NCBI GenBank assembly: GCA_900466945.1
Contig: UBNV01000014.1
Location: 22,706 to 86,705 of the forward strand
Length of the DNA stretch: 64,000 bases
Direction of reading: 5' to 3'
Origin: Hyphomicrobiales bacterium
GTDB taxonomy: Bacteria; Pseudomonadota; Alphaproteobacteria; Rhizobiales; Rhizobiaceae
Every line of letters starts with the position of its first letter. The first letter of the stretch is position 1. Positions 10,701-17,581 of this stretch are shown one piece after another. The notes beneath the pieces were generated by a model, which searched no databases, was not told the DNA's origin, and saw nothing but the letters and a program-made list of their open reading frames with translations. Position numbers and translations under genes: made by a program.

Positions 10701-11294
10701 GAGATAGACGCGGGCGTCGCCGAAGCTGGATTTTGCCGTGCGCTTGACAGTGTCGAAGGCTGCGGCAAGCGCCTCCGCATTGTCGCAGAGCTGCATGCCG
10801 ATCCCACCGCCGCCGGCTGTCGATTTCAGCATCACCGGATAGCCAATCTGCTCCGCTGCAAAGAGCGCCTCTTCCCGGCTGTCGAGCAGGCCGGAGCCTG
10901 GCAAGAGCGGCACGCCGCTCGCCTTGGCCAGTTCACGCGCCGTGTGCTTGAGGCCGAAGGCGGAGATGTTGTCCGGCGTCGGGCCGATGAAGGTGATGCC
11001 TTCCGCCTTCAGCCGTTCAGCAAAGCCGATGTTCTCCGAAAGGAAGCCGTAGCCGGGATGCACGGCTTGCGCACCGGTCTGACGGCAGGCGGCGATCACG
11101 GCCTCGACATTGAGATAGCTTTCGCTGGCGGGTGCGGGGCCGAGGCGCACCGCCTGGTCGGCCATCAGAACGGGTTTCGAAAAGCGGTCGGCGTCGGAAT
11201 AGACCGCAACGCTTGCGATCCCCATCTTCTGAAGCGTCTTGATGACGCGCACGGCGATCTCGCCGCGATTGGCAATCAGAACCTTCTTGAACAT
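7758..11294 (-). CDS. Biotin-dependent guanidine (annotated as urea) carboxylase
   Basis: A 1178-residue ATP- and biotin-dependent carboxylase. It has a biotin carboxylase domain (about 1-450; MFKKVLIANRGEIAVRVI start, Gly-rich loop AGGGGIGMQL), KipA/AHS2-like and KipI/AHS1-like carboxyltransferase domains, and a C-terminal biotinyl domain with ESMKMEIT (Lys 1142). I chose the ATG at 11294 because homologues begin MFKK and it overlaps the upstream TGA. Longer in-frame extension to 11375 lies inside the preceding gene. Databases call the family urea carboxylase. The guanidine riboswitch and DUF1989 partners make guanidine the likelier substrate (known for such operons since the riboswitch ligand was identified); the assignment for this enzyme is inference. 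Confidence 0.9.
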   Translation of the reverse strand: MFKKVLIANRGEIAVRVIKTLQKMGIASVAVYSDADRFSKPVLMADQAVRLGPAPASESYLNVEAVIAACRQTGAQAVHPGYGFLSENIGFAERLKAEGITFIGPTPDNISAFGLKHTARELAKASGVPLLPGSGLLDSREEALFAAEQIGYPVMLKSTAGGGGIGMQLCDNAEALAAAFDTVKRTAKSSFGDARVYLERFVSKARHVEVQIFGDGKGRVIALGERDCSLQRRNQKVIEETPAPGLSDAVRQRLHAAAVSLGSQVAYASAGTVEFIYDPAREEFYFLEVNTRLQVEHPVTEAVFGVDLVEWMIRQAAGEDVLTGKENLVPRGAAIEARVYAEMPHAGFRPSAGLLTEVVFPNGIRVDGWVETGTEVTPFYDPMLAKVIVSGADRDTAIAALSSALEKTSLAGIETNLEYLKAIVASDLFRSGDVATTALKDFEFVPDVVEVIAPGAQSSLQELPGRLGLWHVGVPPSGPMDERSFRHANRLVGNHDHTAALELTVSGPVLKFFSDTVIALAGAVMPMKLDGVELPHNEAVQVKPGQTLAIGSITGAGQRAYLAVSGGFDAPLVMGSRATFGLGQFGGNATGTLRAGHVLRLARRYQADVLPATEPAELTREWFVGVLYGPHGAPDFFLEEDIETLFSTPYEVHFNSARTGVRLIGPAPKWARTDGGEAGLHPSNLHDNAYAIGAIDFTGDMPIILGPDGPSLGGFVCPAVIARDEQWKMGQFKPGDKIRFHAVARASDPLAGPTVKRISEAAGSAVIGATEAGSVPIVYRRQGDDNLLVEYGPMQLDIGIRMRVHLLMQAVKEARLQGLIDLTPGIRSLQIHYDSTTLSRSKLLGALAEIEKSLPPVSAVRVPSRTVWLPLSWNDPDAELAMRKYQELVRPNAPWCPSNIEFIRRINGLPDEQAVKDTIFSASYLVMGLGDVYLGAPVATPIDPRHRLVTTKYNPARTWTPENAVGIGGAYMCIYGMEGPGGYQLFGRTIQVWNTWRQTDVFAKDKPWLLDFFDQIRFFPVSHEELTEARAAFPHGGYPIRIEEGTFSYADYEAEMARNAKSIGAFKQGQQAAFEAERKRWKDEGLDSFQVDDVAGVSLGGDIPEGCFGVESAVPGNVWKLLVEEGQSVQAGDTLAIIESMKMEITVTAHAPGTVRDLRAGPGRNVKAGDVLVVLEDL

Positions 11295-11947
11295 CAGGCG
11301 GCCTCGTCGTCCCAGACAAGCACCCGGATCGGGGTTGGATCGAAGCCGTTGCAGGGGTTGTTGATCTGCGGGCAATTGGAGATGACGAGCAGCACGTCCA
11401 TCTCCGCCTTCAGCTCGACATAGTCGCCGGGGGCGGAAATGCCGTCGACGATGGTCATTTCGCCTGATGGTTCGATCGGCACGTTCATGAAGAAGTTGAT
11501 GTTCGGCACGACGTCGCGCTTGCTCATGCCATGTTTGGAAACCTCGATGACGAAGTTGTCCCGGCAGGCATGCAGGTACTTCGTATAGTGGCCAAAGCGG
11601 ACCGTGTTGCTCTCGCAGGAGCAGGCGCCGGCAGAGGTATCGTGCCGGCCGCAGCTGTCAGCGGTGACCGTCAGCATCACCCGACCTTCGTTGGAGATCA
11701 CCTTGGTGCCGGTGGAGATGTAGGCAGCCCCCTGCTCGCGCATGGTGTCCTGGCTGGAATAGCGCTCGGAGAAGTCATGGGCGTTGTAGAAGAGCGTATC
11801 GACGGCCTGCTGGCCATAGGTGTCCTCTATGCGCACCACCTGACCCTTCTTGATGAAGGTCGAGAAGGGTGCTTCGGCAGCGATGTAGTGATCCTGCGCG
11901 GTGTTGGAGAGCGTGCGGGCGGGAGAAGTCTGGATGAAATGGGTCAT
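11294..11947 (-). CDS. Carboxyguanidine deiminase subunit, DUF1989 (UAAP2)
   Basis: A 217-residue DUF1989 protein, formerly 'urea amidolyase-associated protein 2'. In characterised guanidine operons the two DUF1989 proteins act together to deiminate carboxyguanidine to allophanate. Conserved metal-ligand-type residues are seen in CGRHDTSAGACSCESN (Cys/His cluster, about residues 105-120) and near the end NCPQINNPCNGF. The ATG at 11947 has AGGAGAGG seven bases upstream, which decides it over the ATG 18 bases earlier. It lies 15 bp after the partner gene. Confidence 0.85.
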   Translation of the reverse strand: MTHFIQTSPARTLSNTAQDHYIAAEAPFSTFIKKGQVVRIEDTYGQQAVDTLFYNAHDFSERYSSQDTMREQGAAYISTGTKVISNEGRVMLTVTADSCGRHDTSAGACSCESNTVRFGHYTKYLHACRDNFVIEVSKHGMSKRDVVPNINFFMNVPIEPSGEMTIVDGISAPGDYVELKAEMDVLLVISNCPQINNPCNGFDPTPIRVLVWDDEAA

Positions 11948-11961
11948 GATCGCCTCTCCTC

Positions 11962-12789
11962 TCACAGGGCCGCAAAGGCGTTGTTTTCAAAGCCACGGAT
12001 GGCTTCTGCAGTCGCGGTCCGGCACAGATCATCCGCCGTCGGTTCAATGGCCGCGATCCGGGTGATGGTCACAGGATTGGGGGCATAGACCGGGTTCGGA
12101 TCGAGCGGATGCGGGCAATTGGAGAAGCCGACGATCATGTCCATCTCGGCACGCAGATCGACATAGTCGCCCTCGGAAACGAGATCCGGTTTCCATTCGA
12201 ATTTGCCATGCGCATCGACACGGACGGGTGCGAAAAGGGCGAGAGCCGCCGGAATGTCGCGCTTGTCGAGGCCTGATTTGGTGGCGATCAGCACGAAGTT
12301 GTCGCGGGTGTTGCGCAGATCAGGACCGTTCTGGCCTGCATACTTCTTCGCGTTGGAGGAGGCTGTCGATCCGCCCATCAGCACGTCGTGGCCGCCGGAG
12401 CTGTCCTCGGTGATCGAGAACATGACCTTGCCCATGTCGGAGAAGATGACACGGCCCTTTCCAAGGCCGGTGGTCCACTGCACCTTGACGGTATCAGGCA
12501 GGTTCATGCGCTCGGTCGGGTCTTGAGCATTCCAAGCGACGACCGATACGGTCGAAAAACCGTCGTCGAGCGCGATGCGCAGCGTCTCGTTGGCCTTGAC
12601 GCGGGTCCACCAGTACCAGCCGCCGGGCAGCTTTTCCTGGTGCACGATGGTGTCAGCAGCGATTGCGGGCGCGGGCTTCTCGCTCTTGCCCGGCAGCGCC
12701 TTCGGTGCGAATTCCAGCCCCTTCTTCTGATGCTCCTCGTAGCGCGCCCGGTTGGCGGCGATCTCTTCGGGGGAACGTCGGATATGCAT
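11962..12789 (-). CDS. Carboxyguanidine deiminase subunit, DUF1989 (UAAP1)
   Basis: A 275-residue DUF1989 protein, 'urea amidolyase-associated protein 1', homologous to its downstream neighbour: both share the phrase V-x-FSITEDSSGGHD or V-x-LTVTADSCGRHD and a C-terminal FSNCPHPLDPNP or ISNCPQINNPCN. Here the Cys-rich loop of UAAP2 is replaced by GGSTASSNAKKYAG, so the two subunits are not equivalent; the pair probably forms a heteromer. The ATG at 12789 is preferred because GGAG is six bases upstream; the ATG at 12795 is directly abutted by that GGAG. Confidence 0.85.
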   Translation of the reverse strand: MHIRRSPEEIAANRARYEEHQKKGLEFAPKALPGKSEKPAPAIAADTIVHQEKLPGGWYWWTRVKANETLRIALDDGFSTVSVVAWNAQDPTERMNLPDTVKVQWTTGLGKGRVIFSDMGKVMFSITEDSSGGHDVLMGGSTASSNAKKYAGQNGPDLRNTRDNFVLIATKSGLDKRDIPAALALFAPVRVDAHGKFEWKPDLVSEGDYVDLRAEMDMIVGFSNCPHPLDPNPVYAPNPVTITRIAAIEPTADDLCRTATAEAIRGFENNAFAAL

Positions 12790-12827
12790 TGTCATCTCCA
12801 GTGGTTTCGTTGGCCGGGTCGTCCCGG

Positions 12828-13616
12828 CTATTGACCCTTTGAAGAGACCGGGCCGTCCCGGTCGGGGCGAATGAGGGAGGCCTCGCCCGCCTTGCGGGGC
12901 GGCCAGATGGCGATGTCGCGGGTGATCGTCGCGCCGTAGCGAAGCTTTTCCTCCGGGCGGTCGCGGGGACGTTCGAAGGCGACGACACGGGTCGCAAGCG
13001 TGAATGCCTCGCGCATGTCATGGGTGACCATGACCACGGTCATCGGCGCCTCGTGCCAGAGCGTCTTCATCAGCGTGTGGATCTCGGCGCGGATACCGGG
13101 ATCGAGCGCGCCGAAGGGTTCGTCGAGCAGCAGCACCTTGGGCCGCATGATCAGCGCCTGGGCGAGTGCCAGTCGCTGCTGCATGCCACCGGAGAGCTGG
13201 GCCGGGTACTTGTCTTCGGAACCTGACAGCCCGACCGCGGCGATCATGGCGCGGGCCTCGTCCTCAACCGCGCGCTTCGCCGCGCCAAACAGGCGGGCGG
13301 CGAAGCGGGAGGCTTTCAACTCCTTGCCGAGCATGACATTGCCGAGCACGGTCAGGTGCGGGAAGACCGAGTAGCGCTGGAAGACGACGCCGCGGTCCGG
13401 CCCCGGCTCCTTCGGCAAGGCCAGACCATCGAGCAGGATCTCACCCTTGGTCTGGCGCTCCTGGCCGAGCAGCAGGCGCAGGAAGGTGGACTTGCCGCAA
13501 CCGGACGGGCCGACCAGCGCGACGAAGGCTCTGGATTCGATCTCGATCGAGACATTCTCCAGCACGATCTGGTCGCCATATTCCTTCCAGAGGTTCTGAA
13601 CCGAGAGCGCGCTCAT
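12828..13616 (-). CDS. ABC transporter ATP-binding protein (guanidine/urea operon)
   Basis: A 262-residue nitrate/taurine-type (NitT/TauT) ABC ATPase: Walker A GPSGCGKST (about residues 36-44), signature LSGGMQQRLALAQAL, Walker B VLLLDEPFGALD, and the H-loop MVTHDMREA. It overlaps the permease gene by four bases. A C-terminal extension after the ATPase core (about 40 residues) is typical of the ATPases found beside urea/guanidine carboxylases. It presumably powers uptake of guanidine or a guanidine-like compound. Confidence 0.88.
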   Translation of the reverse strand: MSALSVQNLWKEYGDQIVLENVSIEIESRAFVALVGPSGCGKSTFLRLLLGQERQTKGEILLDGLALPKEPGPDRGVVFQRYSVFPHLTVLGNVMLGKELKASRFAARLFGAAKRAVEDEARAMIAAVGLSGSEDKYPAQLSGGMQQRLALAQALIMRPKVLLLDEPFGALDPGIRAEIHTLMKTLWHEAPMTVVMVTHDMREAFTLATRVVAFERPRDRPEEKLRYGATITRDIAIWPPRKAGEASLIRPDRDGPVSSKGQ

Positions 13617-14431
13617 TTCCCCTTCTCCAGTTCGGACCAGGGGAAGACGGCAATGCGCAGGCGATCGAGCAGGATGTCTGTGAGGATCGCGAGCAGCGTG
13701 ATCCAGAGGACGTAAGGGAAGATGACGTCCATCGAGAGGTAGCGACGGACAAGGAAGATCCGGTAGCCAAGGCCGCTGTCGGAGGAGATCGCTTCGGCGG
13801 CAATGAGGAAGAGCCAGGCGGGGCCGAGCTGCAGGCGGAGTGTCGTGATCAGGCGTGGCAGGATCTGCGGCAGCACCACACGGAGCGCAATCTGCCAGGA
13901 CGAGGCGGAAAGCGTTTCGGCCTTCACGATCATCTCGCGGGGCAGCGAGATCGCGGTGAGCGCCAGATCGCGGACCATGATCGGCGCCACGCCGATGACG
14001 ATGAGCGCGATCTTGGACGCTTCGCCAAGACCCATGACGATGAAGAGGATCGGAAGCAGTGCCAGCGGCGGGACCATGGAGATGGCACCGACGAAGGGGG
14101 AGAGAGATGCTCGCGCAAAGGGCAGGATCCCGATGACGAGGCCGAGCAGAAGCGCAATCGCGGTGGCTATGCCGAGCCCGATGAAAAGCCGCCAGAGGCT
14201 TGCCCAGGTATCAGCCCACAGGAGATATTCGCCGGTTCTGACGTCAGCCGTGAAGGCCATCCGATTGATTGCCTCCCAGAGGGTGGCGAAACCGGGCAGC
14301 AGCTTGTCGTTCGGATTTTCGGCGAGCCGTTCGGCCGAGCCGATCATGTAGGCACCCAGCACCAACACGAAGGGCAAGAGCACGAGCGTTAGGCGCGCGC
14401 CATTTCCGGGATGAGCATTGATCCAGCGCAT
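13613..14431 (-). CDS. ABC transporter permease (guanidine/urea operon)
   Basis: Inner-membrane permease of 272 residues with about six spans, of the NitT/TauT (SsuC/TauC-like) class. The cytoplasmic EAA loop is visible as MIVKAETLSASSWQIALRVV-type sequence (about residues 170-190). A GGAG lies six bases upstream of the ATG. It works with the ATPase to the 3' side and the binding protein to the 5' side. Confidence 0.88.
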   Translation of the reverse strand: MRWINAHPGNGARLTLVLLPFVLVLGAYMIGSAERLAENPNDKLLPGFATLWEAINRMAFTADVRTGEYLLWADTWASLWRLFIGLGIATAIALLLGLVIGILPFARASLSPFVGAISMVPPLALLPILFIVMGLGEASKIALIVIGVAPIMVRDLALTAISLPREMIVKAETLSASSWQIALRVVLPQILPRLITTLRLQLGPAWLFLIAAEAISSDSGLGYRIFLVRRYLSMDVIFPYVLWITLLAILTDILLDRLRIAVFPWSELEKGK

Positions 14432-14461
14432 CGACCACTCCAGGATTTCAAGGAGGCGGTA

Positions 14462-14492
14462 GCCGCTCGACCGACATTGTCAGCCGAGCGGC
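14462..14492 (-). terminator. Intercistronic stem-loop after guanidine-binding protein gene
   Basis: GCCGCTCG (14462-14469) pairs with CGAGCGGC (14485-14492), without a T-run. It lies in the 71-bp gap between binding-protein and permease genes and probably sets higher expression of the former. Confidence 0.55.
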
Positions 14493-14502
14493 ATATTCAG
14501 CC

Positions 14503-15576
14503 TCAGAGCGCGCCCTTGGCGGCCGCGTCCATGTAGGTGGTGGTGAAGCGGAACTTGACGTTCTCCTTGTCGCCGAGAACCGTGCCGTCTGCCAATTCGA
14601 TGCCGATGACATCGGCAGACGGCGCGCCGCTGCCGAGAAGGCCCTTGTCGAACAGGAAGGTGCGGACGAGATCCATGGTCTTGGACAGATCCGGCGAGGC
14701 GGTGAAAGCTACCGCATCAGCCGGCTTGTCGAAGAGCTTGGTGGCGGCCATCTGGGCTTCGAAGCCGGCGAGATCAGTCCCCGACGCGGATCCCATCGCG
14801 GTCCGGGCGGCCTTGCCCTCTTCGGTGTCGGCGGTCATCACGGCCATGGTGTCGTACCAGATGCCGGCCAGCGCCTTGCCGAAATCCGGGTTGTCCTTCA
14901 GCACATCGGTATTGGCGACCATCAGGTCGATAATCTCGCCCGGGATCTGCGAGCTGTCGAAGACCTTCTTCGCGGATGCGTCTTCCAGGATACTGGCGAC
15001 CAAAGGGTTCCAAGTGACGACTGCGGTTACGTCCGCTGTCTGGTACGCGGCGACCATGTCGGCATCCGAGGTGTTGACCACCTCCACATCCCGCTCGGAG
15101 GAGCCGATGCTTTCGAGCGCGCGGGCGAGCAGATAATGCGAGACCGAGAATTCGACGAGATTGACGTTCTGGTCCTTCACGTCCTCGAGCTTGTCCTTGC
15201 CCTTCAGGATCAAGGCATCATTGCCGTTCGAGAAGTCGCCGACGATGACGGCGGTCGTGTCGACGCCACCGGCGGCGGGAATCGAAAGGCCATCCATGTT
15301 GGTGAGCGTCACCGCATCAAATGCACCGGCCGTATACTGGTTCATCGATTCCACGTAGTCGTTGAACTGCGTGACCTCGATATTGATGCCGTATTTGTCG
15401 GCCCACTTCTTAACGATGCCGGTGTCATTGGCATAGCCCCAGGGCATCCAGCCGACATAGATCGACCAGGCGACCTTGAAGTCCTTCTTCGGCGCGGCTT
15501 CGGCCGGTGTCATCTGGCTGAAGGCAAGAGCGCCGGCAAGCGCCGTGATCGACAGGAGTGTCTTGACAGTCTGCAT
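14503..15576 (-). CDS. ABC transporter substrate-binding protein (guanidine/urea operon)
   Basis: A 357-residue NitT/TauT-type periplasmic binding protein. Signal peptide runs to AEA-AP (about residue 27). The mature protein starts KDFKVAWSIYVGWMPWGYAND, resembling the YVGW-x-PW segment of putative urea or guanidine binding proteins next to urea carboxylases. The ATG at 15576 follows GGGG eight bases upstream; longer in-frame starts would lie inside the riboswitch leader and are rejected. First gene of the operon, directly downstream of the riboswitch. Confidence 0.88.
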   Translation of the reverse strand: MQTVKTLLSITALAGALAFSQMTPAEAAPKKDFKVAWSIYVGWMPWGYANDTGIVKKWADKYGINIEVTQFNDYVESMNQYTAGAFDAVTLTNMDGLSIPAAGGVDTTAVIVGDFSNGNDALILKGKDKLEDVKDQNVNLVEFSVSHYLLARALESIGSSERDVEVVNTSDADMVAAYQTADVTAVVTWNPLVASILEDASAKKVFDSSQIPGEIIDLMVANTDVLKDNPDFGKALAGIWYDTMAVMTADTEEGKAARTAMGSASGTDLAGFEAQMAATKLFDKPADAVAFTASPDLSKTMDLVRTFLFDKGLLGSGAPSADVIGIELADGTVLGDKENVKFRFTTTYMDAAAKGAL

Positions 15577-15604
15577 GTAGAAATTCCCCTTTTGCGTCTT
15601 CGAA

Positions 15605-15641
15605 AAGGGATCGGCATGGACCATCGCGCCGCCAATCCCTT
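15605..15641 (-). terminator. Candidate expression-platform terminator of the guanidine riboswitch
   Basis: On the minus strand AAGGGATTGGC (15641-15631) pairs with GCCGATCCCTT (15615-15605), one T/G mismatch, followed by a short T-run (TCCCTTTTC). It lies between the aptamer and the first start codon, where a conditional terminator would be expected. The T-run is short, so confidence is moderate. Confidence 0.55.
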
Positions 15642-15650
15642 GGCTTACGA

Positions 15651-15752
15651 GGTCTCCCGGGCTTTTGTCCCGCCGTGCACCCGATGGGATGTCTCTCCAT
15701 CGGGAGCCGCTCTCGGACCAGCCACGCATGCTGCGTCGGAACCCTAGCGGCT
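15651..15752 (-). ncRNA. Guanidine-I (ykkC) riboswitch
   Basis: Read on the minus strand, the leader has the hallmark blocks of the ykkC class in order: AGCCGCTAGGGTTCCG (15752-15737), TGGTCCGAGAG (about 15722-15711) closing P1 with GCGGCT (15710-15705), a variable hairpin CCCGATGG/CCATCGGG (about 15704-15680), and the conserved end GGGACAAAAGCCCGGGAGA (about 15670-15652). In this class guanidine binding turns on downstream genes. It lies about seven bases after the start site predicted from the sigma-54 promoter. Confidence 0.93.
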
Positions 15753-15767
15753 AACTCTGTGGATACT

Positions 15768-15786
15768 GGAGCAAGGGGCGTGCCAA
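15768..15786 (-). promoter_or_regulatory. Sigma-54 (RpoN) promoter of the guanidine operon
   Basis: Minus-strand TTGGCACGCCCCTTGCTCC matches the -24/-12 consensus TGGCACG-N4-TTGC exactly, with ten bases between the invariant GG and GC. The predicted start site is near 15759, just before the riboswitch. This implies an enhancer-binding activator, most simply NtrC. An AGGCA-GCGA-TGCCT dyad at 15861-15874 is a possible but unproven upstream site. Confidence 0.85.
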
Positions 15787-15913
15787 GTGGCCAGGAGCTG
15801 CGAAACAGGGCTACAAATCGTGCCCTCTCCGCCGCAAAACATCTCGCGTGCATGTCTTGCAGGCAGCGATGCCTCACAAACAGGCAGACTCCACGATCGT
15901 ACAGAGCGCGACC

Positions 15914-15934
15914 GCCCGTCTGTGGGAGACGGGC
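15914..15934 (-). terminator. Hairpin downstream of the NmrA-like gene
   Basis: GCCCGTCT (15914-15921) pairs with AGACGGGC (15927-15934). It lies 65 bp beyond the stop of the minus-strand reductase gene. No T-run follows, so termination is only a guess. Confidence 0.35.
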
Positions 15935-15998
15935 AGTCGTGGGGATGCCTGGTGTGGGACAAGGCATTTTCGGTCCGACGTGGCGCAGGCCGATGCGA

Positions 15999-16898
15999 TC
16001 AGGCGGTCATCGCTTTCAAAGTCTCTGCCTGGCTTTCGACCCAGACTTCGAACGCCTGAGGCTCCACGCCTGTAAGCGCCTTGAAGTCGCCGGTAATCGT
16101 TGCGAGGCCCCCGACACCGATCATGGTGTCGATCGACGCAAACACGCGCGCGACCGGCTCCGGCAGGCCAGCGCCGACCATGCCCTGAACGAGCCCTTCG
16201 ACCGGCACGTCGACGACCGTGATGTCCTTGCCCGCGGCTTTGGATACGGCAGCGGCGATGTCGCGATGCGTGTAGGAAGCCGAGCCCGTCAGCGTGTAGA
16301 CCTTCTTGTCGCTGCCGGCGGCAACGAGGGCTGCGGCGATCGCACGCGCAATATCATCGCGGGCAATGTGCGCAATCTGTCCGTCGCCGGCGGCGGAATA
16401 CCAATGGCCAGAAGCCAGAGCCGGACCGGCACTCATCATGACGTTCTCAAAATACCAGTTGTTGCGCAGGATGGTCCAGGCCGGGATGGCGCTCTCACGG
16501 ATCTCGGTTTCGGTGCCTTCATGGTCGGGCGCAAACAGCAATGGCGAATTGGCGGGCTCCGGCATCGATGTGTAGAGCAGGTGCTTCACGCCGACCTTCT
16601 GGGCAGCGGCGATGGCTGCGCGATGCTGCACCAGGCGATGACCCGGACGATCGAGTGTGTCCGTGCTGATGATCAGGACCTTCTCTGCTTCGGCAAAAGC
16701 GGCTTCCATCGACGCTACGTCGTCGAAATCGACCCGGCGAACCTGCACGCCTTTTTCGGCCAAGCTTGCCAATTGCTCGGGCTTGCGGCTCGCGGCGATG
16801 ATATCTGCGGCGGCCACGCCCGAGGTTTCGAGAAGATGATGAACCACGCGGTTGCCGAGATGACCCGATGCGCCGGTCACGAGATATTTTGCAGTCAT
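15999..16898 (-). CDS. NmrA-like NAD(P)-binding oxidoreductase (QOR2 type)
   Basis: A 299-residue atypical short-chain dehydrogenase of the NmrA/QOR2 group. The N-terminus has the Rossmann motif LVTGASGHLGNRV (about residues 6-18), and DFDDVASMEAAF contacts expected for this fold. E. coli QorB, a quinone oxidoreductase, is the best-known relative, so NADPH-dependent quinone reduction is plausible. It is divergent from an HxlR-type regulator, the same pairing seen for many stress-inducible quinone reductases. Confidence 0.8.
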   Translation of the reverse strand: MTAKYLVTGASGHLGNRVVHHLLETSGVAAADIIAASRKPEQLASLAEKGVQVRRVDFDDVASMEAAFAEAEKVLIISTDTLDRPGHRLVQHRAAIAAAQKVGVKHLLYTSMPEPANSPLLFAPDHEGTETEIRESAIPAWTILRNNWYFENVMMSAGPALASGHWYSAAGDGQIAHIARDDIARAIAAALVAAGSDKKVYTLTGSASYTHRDIAAAVSKAAGKDITVVDVPVEGLVQGMVGAGLPEPVARVFASIDTMIGVGGLATITGDFKALTGVEPQAFEVWVESQAETLKAMTA

Positions 16899-16933
16899 TT
16901 TACATCCACTTTCTCGCCCTTAATTTTAGGGCT

Positions 16934-16966
16934 GGTCTAAATTTCAGAGTAGGTATAAATTACAGA
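16934..16966. promoter_or_regulatory. Direct-repeat operator candidate for the HxlR regulator
   Basis: GGTCTAAATTTCAGA (16934-16948) and GGTATAAATTACAGA (16952-16966) are 13/15 identical and start 18 bp apart, in the 114-bp AT-rich region between the divergent reductase and HxlR genes. The second copy is followed by CTATCTGATACC, giving a partial dyad. Confidence 0.5.
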
Positions 16967-17012
16967 TCTATCTGATACCGTAAAGTAGGCAGTTTTTTAG
17001 AACCAGGTCCCA

Positions 17013-17486
17013 ATGGCGATACCGATGACGGCGAATGCGCGAACGAAAACCGACTACAGTTCGGCCATAGACACAGTCAGGGGCATGCTCGCGACACCGA
17101 GTGAAACGGTATTCGACCCGCAGAATTGTCCGGTGCGAGACGTCTTCGCACATATCGGTGACAAATGGGCCTCGCTCATCCTGCAGACGCTGGGAATACG
17201 GCCGCATCGCTTCGGTGAACTCAAGCGCGCGATTCCCGATATTTCGCAGGCCATGCTGACCGGTACCCTGCGTAGCTTGCAGCGCGACGGGTTCGTTTGC
17301 CGCGAGGTTTTCCCGACCCAGCCGCCGAGCGTGGAATACAGTCTGACGGAACTCGGCCAATCCCTTCTCGGTCCGCTGGCCGCGTTGGTTCTCTGGACAG
17401 CAGACCAACACGGGCGAATCCGCGAGGCTCGTACCGTCTACGACGCCGAAAATCCGCCTTTTAAGAAGAAGCTGGCGGCGCGCTGA
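17013..17486 (+). CDS. HxlR-family winged-helix transcriptional regulator
   Basis: A 157-residue HxlR/YodB-type regulator. The domain covers about residues 37-137: [19 protein letters not shown] with a near-N-terminal Cys (sensing Cys in several redox-responsive members), then [21 protein letters not shown] as recognition region and [14 protein letters not shown] in the wing. It is divergent from the NmrA-like reductase and probably represses both; Cys oxidation or quinone adduction would be the signal by analogy. An ATG at 17025 is an alternative start. Confidence 0.85.
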   Translation: MAIPMTANARTKTDYSSAIDTVRGMLATPSETVFDPQNCPVRDVFAHIGDKWASLILQTLGIRPHRFGELKRAIPDISQAMLTGTLRSLQRDGFVCREVFPTQPPSVEYSLTELGQSLLGPLAALVLWTADQHGRIREARTVYDAENPPFKKKLAAR

Positions 17487-17581
17487 GGCGCCTAAACGGG
17501 TGGTATAGTTTGGTAACCATTCCATTCAACCAAATCGATACAACATCGCGCTAATTTACCCTGAGAAATTGGGGGTGAATT

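Noticed and set aside
7758..11375. Longer carboxylase start at 11375
   Set aside because: The extra 27 residues lie inside the upstream DUF1989 gene and are absent from the typical MFKKVLIANRGEIA start.
9072..11423. 783-codon plus-strand frame opposite the carboxylase gene
   Set aside because: The minus-strand frame encodes a complete biotin carboxylase with all motifs; the plus-strand product looks like translated antisense, rich in His, Arg and Asp without a fold.
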